From Anthoceros angustus (taxonomy: Eukaryota > Streptophyta > Anthocerotopsida > Anthocerotales > Anthocerotaceae): a stretch of DNA of 64,000 nucleotides. Each line of letters opens with the position of its first letter. Within the stretch, counting starts at the first letter, position 1. The stretch covers positions 992,001-1,056,000 of the forward strand of contig VJWM01000019.1 of NCBI GenBank assembly GCA_010909165.1. Direction: 5' to 3'. Positions 22,721-34,600 of this stretch are shown piece after piece. A program made the position numbers and the translations under genes. The notes under the pieces are model-generated. The model was not told where the DNA came from and searched no databases. It was given only the letters and a program-made list of their open reading frames with translations.

Positions 22721-25400
22721 ATTATTATGGGTTCAGAAGCACTTTAGGGTTGCTTGATGATATATGACCTATGATGTAAGGCTCCAAGGGTCTTCTAAAT
22801 TACACGGAATGCAAATACCCCACCAAATTCACCCAAGAAAGAAGAAAAGGTAAAAATTACATGAATTTTATATTCCTAATTGTGTACCACATTAAACACA
22901 ATCTCGGACCCTAAATGACTGGTGGTTGGGTAGCTAAGTTTTGGGCAAATCAAAACTAAATCACACCAATTTTATCTCTATCCCACATTGGTACCTTTAT
23001 CGAACCATAGTTGCTTACCTGGCACATACGAACTATAATTGTATACAACTCTGGGCTCAAACCAAAGCCTTGCTTTTTTTTACCTATCTTGGTCTGAAAA
23101 TTTATCTCAAGGTTAAAACTTGTGCATAGTAAAACTAAATTTTTAATAGAAATGGATTAATGAAAAGATGAGTATAGTAAAATAATTATCTTAATTATAT
23201 TAGTTTATTTTATATTTTATATTTCTTTATTTTATTTTAAAATTAAAAAATTAATCTAAATATTAAAACTAGTCTTTTATTTATTGGTGCACCCCTATAG
23301 CATTTCTCTAACTATCTCTAAACATGCATGTTAGCCTCTAGCCTCTGTTTGAAAACACGCTTATGTTTTAGTTTGTCTCTAAACATGCATGTTAGCCTCT
23401 AGCCTCCCTGTGAATGCACGGTTATGTTTTAGTCTGTCTCCAAACATGCTTGTTAGCCTCTAGCGTATGTGTGAATGCACTATTATATTTTAGTCTTTTC
23501 TTTTTTAGTCTACTTCTTCTTGAAAGACTGTTCGGAAGGGAGAGGGAAAGGAAGGAGAGCAAAACCTCTTCCATATTTTTTGTATATTCCTTGGTTTAAC
23601 TGCATCATACGACTTTCTTTCATTTTCACTTTTCATTCTTCACTATATGTTCTACAGTTTACTACAACAAGATTAAAGCATAATTTCCTTGCTTTTATAT
23701 GATCTTACAAGTCACTTTAGATTAATCAGACATAGCTTGTCAATGATATGTCAAGTCATGACAATTGGAATGCATTCGCATGTTGAGGACCCAAAAGCAC
23801 AAGACATAGTTAACTTTTCCAACCAAAATTGTCGTGGTTTGGAACTACACAAATTTTTATCATTTTACTTGAGTTCATGATAAAAAACTAGGATTCTCAA
23901 CTATTCGAGTCACAGCGTGTTCAGGCAAAGCTTGTAAAGTATGGTCATGGAAAATTCAACAAAGTTTAAAGACTAACTAACCAAACCCGAATCAAAGGTT
24001 AGAGTTAACAGAATACAGTGCAAACATGGGGTGAAAAGAAGAGAAGAAGATTATACTCTTTTGAAGCAAATTGCATTCTGCACTTTTGATCATGCATAGG
24101 AGAAGCAACGATAATCGCCCATTTAACCACAATAACCATGAGACACAAGGACAAAGTGATCTACCTCTTATCCGTTTTGAAGTGATAGAAAATGCGCAGT
24201 TTTCTTATTAGTAGTACTAGTTACTTAATCATAACTGATTCTACTTTATAGATATAGACCTTTTTCTCTCTCAACAGTTAATCGGTTATTTTTCTCGCAC
24301 TCGCGTCCTCTCCACCGCTCTCATTCGTGCCCCCTCTGCCAGATGCAAGATCCGTTGCTGCGCTGATCCAATACCGCGACATTCCTCTTCGCCGTCCTTC
24401 AATTCGTGGTTTTCTTCCTCGTGGTCTTCTGTTTCTTATTTCCTTCTCACCATGGCTGCTAGGTACCAACAAATTTACAAAGTTACATGACGTGAACGAA
24501 ATTGCCATAGTTACAGGCGACAACCCGAAGAGCAGAGATTGAAACGGCTTTTCAGAGTGTGCAAACGGTTTTATAGAGTTTGCATTATACTAGTGGACTT
24601 AGGTTTTGCATGTCATGAGACGAGTTCCACTGAGGTGATTTAACAACCACAGGATGGCAGAGATTGAAAGTAAAGGTGATCAGTGGACTTAGGTTTTGCA
24701 ACTTGAGTTGGGGTAATTTAACAAATACGGGACGGCAGGCATTGGCAGTTTAATAAATGTGTGTCCAAATGGCTTAGGCCAAATAAACACACATTTATAA
24801 GAACGTTGAAATTAAGCATCCTGAGCTTAGATCAGTACTTAGATGGGGTGCCTAAAGGGAGTGGATGCACTTGGTGCAAGTAGCTTAGGCACACCATGGT
24901 ACAAGTTGTTAAGTACTAAGTCCCATGACAGAAATCCGTCCTTAGCGGACTTAAATAAAATCCTTCTCTACTTCGAATCGTGACAATGATTTCTTGAGTA
25001 CGAGCGTTCTCGAGCAGTCACGCTGTCGAGATCGGAGAAAACTGACACGCTTCCGCATGAAAATCCAGAATGCCATGCCACTTGGAGCATATGAACCCCT
25101 CCAATATTTACGAGCTCAACAATCACCGCCCTTCGGCGGCCTACAGACAAGTAGAACCAGCTAAGTAATAAGTAGAGTTTGAATGATTAGCAGAAGGAAT
25201 TTGATATCGGGCTAGAAGGCCTCAACTCGGACTGAGCAAGAGACAGTGAAAAGTCCATAATTAAAACAATGCCAGGCCAGATCCATGGGGCACTGGTGTG
25301 AGTATCACAATGCATAATCCAAGAGAGATTGCAGCATCCTGGATTCCTTAGGACACTCCTGAAAATTCCTTAGGACAGTCTTTGGGACACTCCGGAGTCC
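22721..25400. repeat. AT-rich intergenic DNA with a 61-base tandem repeat
   Basis: A 61-base unit (TCTCTAAACATGCATGTTAGCCTCTAGCCTC...) starts at 23315, 23376 and 23437 and ends near 23497. A second family (AGTGGACTTAGGTTTTGCA...GGCATTGGCAG) occurs at about 24595-24750 and again near 29750-29940. A SINE-like 3' end lies at about 24936-24975. From about 25000 the 3' flank of the Cys-rich gene duplication begins. No gene was recognised. Confidence 0.65.
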
Positions 25401-25425
25401 CGACACACGCGTGGTCCGCTTTACA

Positions 25426-25997
25426 CTACGCCTTCCGGAAACACGCAATCAGGAAATGCGTCATCGTGATGACATTCTCAAAGTCCGTGCTGTACCAGTC
25501 GGAAGTCCAGTTGTGATGAACAGGCATGCACTGGTTATCCCTTCGGACCATGGCGATCACATAATCCGCAGTTCCAGTCACCATGTTCAAAACACGTTGG
25601 TGCATATGCCGTGACAGCACATCTCGTACCGGCTGCAGCTGATGTCGCAAGCTCCGCAATACGCAGGGTCCCAGTCAACATCGGCGCAAGTCGATCGAGG
25701 ATTGTATTCAAATTCAGGTACAGAGCAGCACATCGGGGAATACATCCAAAACCCGAAGGAACGTGAGCACTGGAGCTGACCATGAACAAGGAAGGCAACA
25801 ACACTCAGTGTAAGAAATGGACAATTGAAGCCGAATTCCTCAAATGCGAATTAACAATGTTGGTCAGTTGATAGGGAACTTACAAAGTCATGCCAATCAG
25901 AAGTGCAATTTGATCCTAGATCAGGACTGCCGGCCCTGACAAGCGTGGCTGAAAAGAACAGAAGCAGGGCGAGCTTGAGCACAGAGGTGAGCGCCAT
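25426..25997 (-). pseudogene. Broken copy 1 of the Cys-rich secreted (STIG1-like) gene
   Basis: Exon 1 (25997-25884) is intact and encodes a signal peptide beginning MALTSVLKLALLL and ending in a GT donor at the same place as in the intact copy. Exon 2 (from 25775) keeps CGACDISCSRYEMCCHGIC but then carries an insertion of about four bases that creates a stop (NVF*), and a further single-base insertion downstream. It is a pseudogene of the gene at 28317-28928, with which it shares flanking DNA. Confidence 0.75.
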
Positions 25998-26376
25998 GAC
26001 GCCGCCGGAGCGTGAATGAAGCTTAGCTTGCGGAACCGTTCTTGAAATGCAGAAAGGCGCGCAGGCGAAGAAGAGGCAGCACTGGATAGTGCTGTCGGGT
26101 GCAGGTGCCGGACGAGCACGGCCCCCTCAAATATGTATGTATGTACGGTAGCCAGCCGTAAATTAGAGGGAAGTCAGGCCTCCTTCGCCTGCGAGACTAC
26201 GAGACTCGGTTCTCCTGATATATTAAATGTTTTTAATAACTAGAATAATTCTATTATGTTCGATGTAAACAGTCTCCGTTTAGCAGCGCGCGAAAAATAA
26301 CCAGTAACCAAGATCCTCTGAAGGGCTACCAAAAGGACTCCTGTCTTGAAAATATGCTTGCGATTCTGCTGGAACC
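25998..26376. other. Gap between the Cys-rich copy and a PPR remnant
   Basis: The first 180 bases belong to the duplicated promoter block shared with 28929-29090 and 30330-30510. The remainder shows nothing recognisable. Confidence 0.4.
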
Positions 26377-27003
26377 TTGAGCATGCTATGTCAGCAGGGG
26401 AAGCTTCCTGAGAGTCCGTTGGAGCCCTGGAATATCTGGCCCAGGCACACACTCCGCCATTTCTCAGTCTCTGTTTCACACCGTGCCATGAACTCTGTGC
26501 AGGAAAAGGATTTGGTTGTGTGGCGGCGAGGTCATGACCTTACTGTCAAACTGGGTACGACATACTTGGGGAACCCTCTCCTACGAATGTATGCATGTGG
26601 AGGCAGGCTGCAGGCGGCCAAGGATTTGTTCACCAGGGTAGACAAACCTAACGTCTTCAAGTGATCTCTGAACTGGGAAGCGCGGAAAACCTAGGGAGGC
26701 AATATATCTGTACCATGAGATGCACCAGTCATGAGGGAAGGCCGATGTCACGTCTTTGTAGCTGCCCTTCAAGCTTGTGTATTTTGCGCCGAATTGGAAT
26801 CTGGCAGAATAGTGCACTTAAATCTACGTGTTGCACAGTGGCATTCCTCTCAACTTGTTTGTTGGCACGTACCTGGTGGACATGATGTAATATGGGGGGG
26901 AACTGGAAGATGCACGCAGGGCTGGGGTTTTGACAGCTTGGCCACAAAAAATGTGGTGACACGGAAGGTGCTGATTGCTGGGTATTCCCAACGAAGGCAC
27001 TAA
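26377..27003 (+). pseudogene. PPR gene remnant (plus strand)
   Basis: Shifting frames give PPR pieces in the right order: YLGNPLLRMYACGGRLQAAK with DLFTRVDKPNVF (about 26560-26660), HEMHQS with FVAALQACVFCAELESGRIVH (about 26715-26820), then FDSLATKNVVTRKVLIAGYSQ (about 26928-26993). Several frameshifts and stops make it non-functional. It lies inside the region that also carries the duplicated Cys-rich genes. Confidence 0.75.
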
Positions 27004-28316
27004 TTGTGTATGGACTAATGGAGCAGGAGGGGCTGATTTTGGCCGATTACAATTGAGATCCGTGGAATAATAAAATCCCGTCATCCTTACGAGCAATTTC
27101 CTGCTAGGGACGTTGACATTCACCTACATCTGCCTTTTGTCTCAAATGCTTGGACTATACTGGTAAGCAGTTCTCAAGCAAAACTTTACCCACTTTCAGC
27201 ACTCAGAAGTGGGAATCAACAGGAAGCAATGATCACCGCGTGAGGAGATAGAAGCCGCCTAATGGTGTCATGTTCTGTCACTGAGATTGGCCAAAACTCA
27301 GTGTGAGGTCCGCTTATTCTGGATGCCAAGACGTCTGTGACTGAAAGAGAACGGGGGGCAGATTTTGAGCGGACTCTCCCAGCACAGGCATCGTGGCATT
27401 CAGACTCCTGAGGCAATTGAACCGAAGAATGTCTGAATCGGTCGGCCCTGAGAAGGCAGTTCGGGCACCTGCCCTTGAAGGACTAGCCTGCGATGGAGAG
27501 AAATGTTCCGAGGCAAAATGGGACAATAGCTTCAATTTTAGAATTCGTCTTCACATCACACATGACTTGCTTTAGCATTGGAAGAATGATCGGAGAGCCA
27601 CCATGGTCCGACTCATGAGGGTTTTCCTAAACCCTACATAGCGTGATGTTAACGAATTTGTCGGACTCAGCACTCTCACTACTGGAGAGGGATCAGCAGC
27701 CCACTGGAAGACGGAGCTCTAGCTACCGATGATCATTCAAATCCGTGGGCAGGATGTGGATGGATGCCGCGCTAGCCAATTTCTGCGCTTTCCTCCTCCT
27801 CCCTAAGCCTGACGACGAATCCTTTGAATTTCGCCTCAACACACGAAAGTCCCGTAACGGAGTGGTGAGCAAATCCGGTAAGAGTTCGTAGGTTCGAATC
27901 CCGTAACAGCGTGGTGACGAACCCGCTCTCGAGCTGTCACGCTGTCGAGATCGGAGAAAACTGTCACGCTTCCGTATGAAAATCCAGAATGCCATACCAC
28001 TTGGAGCGTATGAGCCCCAGAAATATTCAATGAGCCCCTCAAATATTCAAAGGTCAACAATAACCGCCCTTCGGCGGCATACAGTATTACAGACAACTAG
28101 AACCAGCTAAGTAGCAAGTAGAGTTTGAATGATTAGCAGAAGGAATTTGATGTCGGTCTTGAAGGCCTCAACTCGGACTGAGCAAGAGACAGTGAAAAGA
28201 TTATCAAAACAATGCCAGGCCAGATCCATGTGCCACTGGCGTGAGTATCGCAATGCCTGTTCCAAGACAGAGAAGCATCCCGGATTCATGAGGACATAAC
28301 TTCCTTAGGACAGTCT
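27004..28316. repeat. Intergenic DNA with a tRNA-like SINE head and duplicated 3' flank
   Basis: At about 27855-27905 the plus strand has GAGTGGTGAGC followed by GGTTCGAATCC, a pol III A-box/B-box pair as in tRNA-derived SINEs. From about 27920 to 28316 the DNA repeats the block at 25005-25425 (landmarks CGAGATCGGAGAAAACTG, AGAACCAGCTAAGTA, GGCCTCAACTCGGACTGAGC). No gene was recognised. Confidence 0.5.
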
Positions 28317-28928
28317 TTAGGACACTACGGAGTCCGAACGCACCGGCGCTTCCCGATACACTTCGCCTTCCGGAGACACGCACTCAGCAATTACGTCATC
28401 GTTGATGACGTTCTCAAAGTTCGCGGTGCACGAGTCGGGAGTCGAGTTGTGATGGACAGGAATGCACTGGTATCCCTTGGGACATTGGTGGTAACATGAT
28501 CCGCAGTGCCAGTCATCATGAAACAGGTTGGTGCATATGCCCTCACAGCACGTCTCGTCCCGGCTGCAGATGATATCGAAAGCTCCGCAGTACTCACGGT
28601 GATCGGCAATATCGACGCCATCCGATCCGGCGTTACGAAAAATTTCTTTCAATTCACACACAGGGAACCACGTCGGAGGATACACATAAATGCAGCGATT
28701 GCACCGGGGCTGACGATGAACAAGGAAAACAACACTCAGTGTAAGACGTAGACAATTGAATCCGAATTCCTCAAATGCGAATCAACAATCTCGGTCAGTT
28801 GATATGGATCTTACATATTCATGCCACTTAGAAATGCAATTCGATCCTAGGCCAATTCTGCCGGCACTAACAAGCGTGGCTGAAAAGAACAGAAGCAGGG
28901 CGAGCTTGAGCGCAGAGGTGAGCGCCAT
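28317..28928 (-). CDS. Cys-rich secreted protein, STIG1-like, intact copy 2
   Basis: There are two exons, 28928-28815 and 28709-28317, joined in phase 0 through a GT-AG intron; the product is 168 residues. Residues 1 to about 23 are a signal peptide (hydrophobic LALLLFFSATL). The mature part has the pattern CGAFDIICSRDETCCEGIC-TNL---DWHCGSC---CPKGYQC. This resembles one STIG1 repeat (CC-x-G-x-C, then D-x2-x-CG-x-C), the plant family of stigma/pollen-tube secreted peptides. The assignment rests on Cys spacing and is moderate; another secreted Cys-rich family is possible. It is the only open copy of three; the other two are broken. Confidence 0.6.
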
Positions 28929-29049
28929 GACGCCGCCGGAGCGTGAAGATGAAACTTGCTGAACTGTTCTTGAAAAGCAGAAAGGCGCGCAGGCGAAAAA
29001 GAGACAGCACTGGAGCTGTCGGTACAGCTCCCGGACTAGGCACTAGCAC

Positions 29050-29960
29050 ACAGTACAGTGGCAGCCGAAAATTATTGGGGGGAAGTCACGCCATCCAAGA
29101 CCTTCCGCATCCTGGTAACGGGTGCACTGGTTGTAGGGGCCGCAAAGCCGCAGCTGGGCAGCATTGTAACCCCTCAATTCTCATTCGGCGTTGAACCATC
29201 GTTTGCACATACCGTGGATTCGAATCCCGTAGTAGGTTCCAATTAATTTGATTATTTGTTTGTAGTGGAGTGGTGACGACCCCGCTCCCACTGCAGCGGT
29301 CGCAAGGTCGATTCCTTCAACCATACACTCTCCCTGTCAAACCTTCAATCCCTGTCTCCCTCTATCGTAGCTCACAATGTCAGATGCGGACATCCAACTG
29401 TAAGCCCTGTCCTAGCTACTAACTTTGCTGAAAGCCTGAAAATATATACAAAACCCATTAATGGGAATTCACAGTGGTCACATATGGACGACATCCAATT
29501 GTAACCCCCGTGCTGAAAGCCGCAGCAATGGGTATTCACAGTGGTCACATATCCATGGACGACATCCAATTGTAAGCCCCGTCCTATCTATCTGCCATGC
29601 TGAGGCTGAGGCTGAGGCTGAGGCTGAGGCTGAGGCTGAGGCTGAGGCTGAGGCTGAGGCGCAGATACTGAAAGTAAAGCTGACAAGAGAGAACATGGAG
29701 ACTCTATAAATAAGCAGAGATGGGAAGTCCCATGTACAGCGAGACGGTAGCTGACAAGTGGACTCAGGTTTGGGCTTTGGCAAGTCCAGTTGACGTAATT
29801 TAACAAACATGGCTGACCAGTGGTATCAGGTTTTGCGTGCGACATGTTCCGTTGAGGCAATTAAACAAAAACAGAAGAAGAAGAAGAACTTTATTTAAGT
29901 CCACTAAGGACGGCAGAACAGGATGGCAGGCATTGGCAGCTCCACACTTTGGGACAATGG
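29050..29960. repeat. Repeat-rich gap: SINE head, 75-base repeat, (GAGGCT)n microsatellite
   Basis: At 29262-29315 GTGGAGTGGTGACG and AGGTCGATTCC form a tRNA-like A-box/B-box pair. From about 29380 to 29584 a unit of roughly 75 bases (GGACATCCAA-TGTAA...TTCACAGTGGTCACATAT) occurs about 2.5 times. At about 29598-29660 the hexamer TGAGGC is repeated about ten times. A SINE-like 3' end with (GAA)n lies at 29870-29915. No gene was recognised. Confidence 0.7.
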
Positions 29961-29989
29961 TATAGAATACGAGCTTTCCTTAGCTGTCA

Positions 29990-30329
29990 TGCTTTCGCGA
30001 TCGGAGAAAACTGTCACGCTCCAGTAGGCAAATCCAGCATGCTGTCCAAATCCAGGTGCGGAACAGCACATCGGGGAATAGAACCACGGCCCTCGGACAT
30101 CACACTGGACCTGACAATGAACAAGGAAGGCAACACTCAGTGTAAGAACTAGACAATTGCAGCCGAATTTCTCAAATGCAAATTGACAACCTTGGTCAGT
30201 TGATATGGATCTAGCAGAGGCTTCGACATCAGGAGTGCAATTTGATCTTAGACCCATACTGCCGGCACTGACAAGCGTGGCTGAAAAGAGCAGAATCTAA
30301 GCGACCTTAAGCGCAGAGGTGACCGCCAT
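29990..30329 (-). pseudogene. Broken copy 3 of the Cys-rich secreted gene
   Basis: Exon 1 starts MAVTSALKVA and then hits a stop at codon 11, followed in frame by the rest of the signal peptide. The second exon begins with a conserved segment (WFYSPMCCSAPGFGQ) but then runs straight into sequence that in the other copies lies beyond the 3' end, so the CC-G-C core is deleted. It is a truncated pseudogene. Confidence 0.75.
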
Positions 30330-31668
30330 GAAGCCGCCGGAGCGTGAAGTTGAAGCTTGTGAAACCGTTCTTGAAATGCAGAAAGGCGCGCAGGCGAAAA
30401 CGAGGCGAGGCGGCACTGGATACTGCTGTCGGTGAAGGTGCCGGATGAGGCACTGGCCCAGTAAAACATAACAGTGGCCAGCCAGAAATTTGGGCTCACT
30501 TTGGGGTTTCCCGTGACTCGTTTCACCTGCAATGTTCGTAGATAAAAGTGGAACGTATATGAATTAACTTTTATTATTGCAACAATTCTATCATGTTAGG
30601 TGTATGTATCCAGTCGATGTTTTTTTAGCGGCAATACTTAAAGCTTTATGATTAGGTGTAAAGAATTGAGATACCAAGAATGAGCTTCAAGAGCACGGAC
30701 AGAGCAGCCCCGAAAAGAAACCGAGGTCCTCCAGGGGCTACCAAAAAGACAACTGTCTTGATCAATGCTTGAGAATTCTTGCCTAGCAAGCAAGAGTGCA
30801 TGGGTGACACGGCCTTCTTCTAGTTCTGCATTTCATAACTGAATACAGTTAGCAGAAAAATCTTGCAAATGCTTAGCCCACGAAAGGTAAGTATGGAACA
30901 TCACCATCAGAATGCCTGAAATCCTTGCAAATAGCTCAGCCGAATCAGAGTTTGGAGCATCTGTCCACGGAGCACAGAATGGGATGGACCCAATCACTAG
31001 CTACCGTTTGTCATTGGTGGGCAAAACCAACAAAAGCCTGCCGCAGACCAACACGTAGTCCGTAGTTACAGCACCAACGATTGTTACAGATCAGTAGACA
31101 CCACATAGCAAACTTTGCCAGGCAAATCATGATCAACCTCACCAGGAAAATAATGTCTCGCTCTAAACTAGATTCCTCCAAGCCAATCTTTCAGGCAAAT
31201 GACTGACAAGAATGCGAGCATGATCTCCCCAGCTGCTTGAATAAGTAGCTTACCAAAGCCAGGCGCGCTGCTGGCATGAGAGTCATCTGCAAGCCGTCTC
31301 CGCTCTTCCATAATGGAGGCCCCAGTGAAGTACCAATTCTCATGAAGATGATATCCGCAGATTCTGCATGTTACGACTGGAACCAGAGGCAGACAGCATG
31401 GCTGTAGCCTTCCATCTGTTCAGACACAGATCCACAGATGTTTGAAGCCACAAGGCCTGCAGGCCATGGCATTTGGACAGTCAACATAGGTGAACGAGCA
31501 AACTTCACTCGGGCCCTTGCTGTAGCAGGCCCGAGTCCCAAAGGAGCCAGGATCGAGGTTGTTCAATCGACACATTACCAAGTTAGGAAGCTCAGCGGAG
31601 TGAAGGCAGCTTATCCCCAGCAAGCTACAAACGTCAAGGGCAGTTACGTGTAAAGAATCACAGCGGCC
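30330..31668. other. Gap downstream of the PTM-like gene
   Basis: The first 180 bases are the duplicated promoter block. At about 31405-31255 (-) an open stretch with TCRICGYHLHENWYFTG and a GT donor could be an exon, perhaps a 3' extension of the PTM-like gene or part of another gene; I could not join it. No other gene is supported. Confidence 0.3.
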
Positions 31669-34600
31669 CTACAGCGTCATGTAAACTTTACCAGCAGAGC
31701 GGGCATCTATTACCTCACCACGCTCCACATTCACTCTTGCTCGGCATTTCCTGGACCGCTGGCGCCGTATACTCTCACCATGCGGACATGAGGGAGAACA
31801 AACTTTGCGACATTTGCAGCACTTGAAGCCAATTACGGTGGCTAGGAGTTCTCCTGACAGTCCCATAGAATCTGCATGGAACCATTCTGCATGGCAGTGA
31901 AGTGAAGGTTAATAACCCCTGACCATGTCAAGAAATGCACGAGCACAAATGCTACGTTCACCAGCATAACCTGGAAGCAGACATACCATGACAAAAGCCA
32001 CAGCCTATGTAAGTCAGAGTTGGATTGTATTCCTGCCAGCAGATGTAGCACCTAGGACCAGCACTTGGATCAGATATACGCTGGCCAGGTAGCAAAAGTT
32101 TCTGTCGTCTGTATGCCCTGTGCTTGGCGCTTAACTTGATTCCCCTTCTTGACAAGTCGTTCATGAAAGTAAGCCCATGTAGTGGCGTGCCTGCGAGATT
32201 GGTCTGCATGTTACAATCCTTGCCATACTTTGTTGATGTGCCCTCAGGTTTCTCTGCTTGGGCCAAAGTTGGATACGGCTCTCTTCTTGAATCCTTGATT
32301 ATGGAGCCAGTACATTGATTTTTGCCCTCCAAGTTAGGACGAGTTCTACCTGCCTCTTGTGGCTCTGACTCGGCTATAACATGTTGCTCTGTAGATTCAC
32401 GCCCTTTTGTTTTGCTAGACATAAGCCCATCATTGTCAATCAGTTGCAGCATCTTGTAAGTTGGTTTACGTCTTCGTTTGCCCGTCCTCAAAGCTAAACA
32501 GTTTTGACATACATTTTCAGTAGGATTGTGAATGTTCGGAGCTGGTGAACTAGCTGCAGTCCAAACAAAAGGTCTTGTCAGTTGATGAGTTGCCGACTTC
32601 GGAGGGCAGGATGTCCCCAAAGACGGATTAAAAAGATTTTTGCACGCAATGTTCCAGGACTTACTCTTGCATATCTGGCAGAGAATCAACTTCCTGCGAG
32701 CCATAATTCGAACTGTTAGCGTGGAGTTTTGAAACTCATCAGATCGGAGAGTGATCAACTGATGTTCAACAATTACCTGTCAGCAATAAACATCTTTCGT
32801 CTCGTCACTGGAGGGCATTTCTGTGCGTCGTCTTTGATCAGCGTAACCCTTTGATCAACTAATATCTCAGGAGGAAGAGGCGCACATAGGCTTGCCCAGA
32901 ATGAGCCTCTTTCCATTGTCTTCCGTTTATTTTGAAACCAACGAGCACACTTGGTGAGCTTCATACGGCGCCATGATCGAGCTCTTTTCTCAAAGTCCCT
33001 CACAAGATGGAGCGGCACATCCCTTTCACACGTCCATACAGTAGGACATTCACTAACCCCTGTCTCGTCTGTACCAATTCCTGTTTCTAATGCCTTGTCA
33101 GATGTCCTGAATTTCGGATCCCTTTTCTTCCCACCAACAAACTTCCCATCCTGTGCTCTGCTCGCAGCTCCCACCAAGTAGATCACAGCACCTCCTTCCG
33201 CTGTCTTTGACTTGAGAATGACGTTTCTGTGAGCACCATCTTCAGATTTCAAATACTCTTCAGAAGCAGTAAGATCATTCCACTTGATATACTTGTCCAA
33301 TTGACGCACCTGGAAACAGGTCTCTGTTACATGATGTTGACCCGGGCTAAGGATAGGCAACCAGAAACTCAGCCCTCGGATTCAGAGCTGAGGAAAGCAA
33401 CCTCAAAAGTGTGCACAAGCAGCATGTGAAAACCTGTACAGCAAGTTGGGCGACATTGATGGCCATTTCAAGCCTAGACTGCCACGCGCACTTCAAACTC
33501 CTGTACGCAGCTGCTTCACCCTCAGCGTAGATAAGCTCAGGGACTTCCTTGAGTCCGCCTGCAAAACCGGGGAATACATCATCACGGCTCTGCTGCCAGG
33601 CATTAGTGTACTAGAACATACGAGAAAACATCAGGCATGCCTTGACGGCCGGCTCGTCTAACTGTTGATGAAGGAAGCCTCTCTGATCGTATCAATTGCC
33701 GAGAAAGCTTTCCACCTCGCATCCAAAACTGTCCAGAACCAAGATCTCCATCCGATACTGATTTAGGTCTACAACCAGCAACACCAGGCTGTCTCCCAGG
33801 TCTTCCTCTCCGAAGAGCGATGGCTTCTGTGTTATAAGACGTTATTCTCCAAGACCGCAAATAACAATGCTCGCTATGCCTGGTCCAATCTGTTGATAAA
33901 GCAATGAGCCTTAGACTAGATCCCATCTGCAAGATCAGACAGAGAGTACTGCACTTTTCAGCCACTACACTACACCTGACCCCAAGGTCAGCAGCCCTGA
34001 TCGAAATCCAGGCAACGGCCCCGCATTTCACTATGCCTGAGTCTCAGCGTGTCAAGAGCAACTTGAGTTTCCAAGCATCCACAGTTCACTTACTTGCAAT
34101 ACTGCGGTCTTAAGCGAGTGTAAGGACACGGCCAGTTCCACTTTTCTCCGCCAATTCTTCCTGTGGTCGCCATACTCCCATGGTCCAGTCAGAAGCCCAT
34201 CAAGGCTCTCCTCCATGTGGAGGACATACGCAACAAGTGCTGGAAGATGGTCAAAGCCACCTCTCGTAAAGCGAAGACCGCCAGGAACAAGAGCAGCTCC
34301 GATGGACAGAGTTCCAGCTACAAGGTTCAAAAGGCATGCTCTTCGAGAAGAAGACTTGCAGGGGATGCACCACCCACACCTCTCTTTCCGGCACTCCACC
34401 TGCTTCTTCTTGTTCTGTGGCCAGTAGAACTGCGTTGCTGCTTGCGAAAAGGCTTTCATCTGATCCGCAGCATGAAGACTTTTGGATTTCTTGCGAGCAG
34501 ACGTGCCCTCTGGAATGCCATCAAGTCCAGCCATGACCGCCAGGCTAGCTGCTGCAGAAGCTGCTGCATCCCCCAGCGCATACTGATTGACGTAAGCACA

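Noticed and set aside
27855-27905. A tRNA gene
   Set aside because: The A-box and B-box words are present but no cloverleaf or acceptor stem can be drawn; a SINE head is the better explanation.
29461-29810. Ala/Glu or Pro/Gln repeat proteins
   Set aside because: These ORFs only translate the (TGAGGC)n microsatellite and its flanks in different frames.
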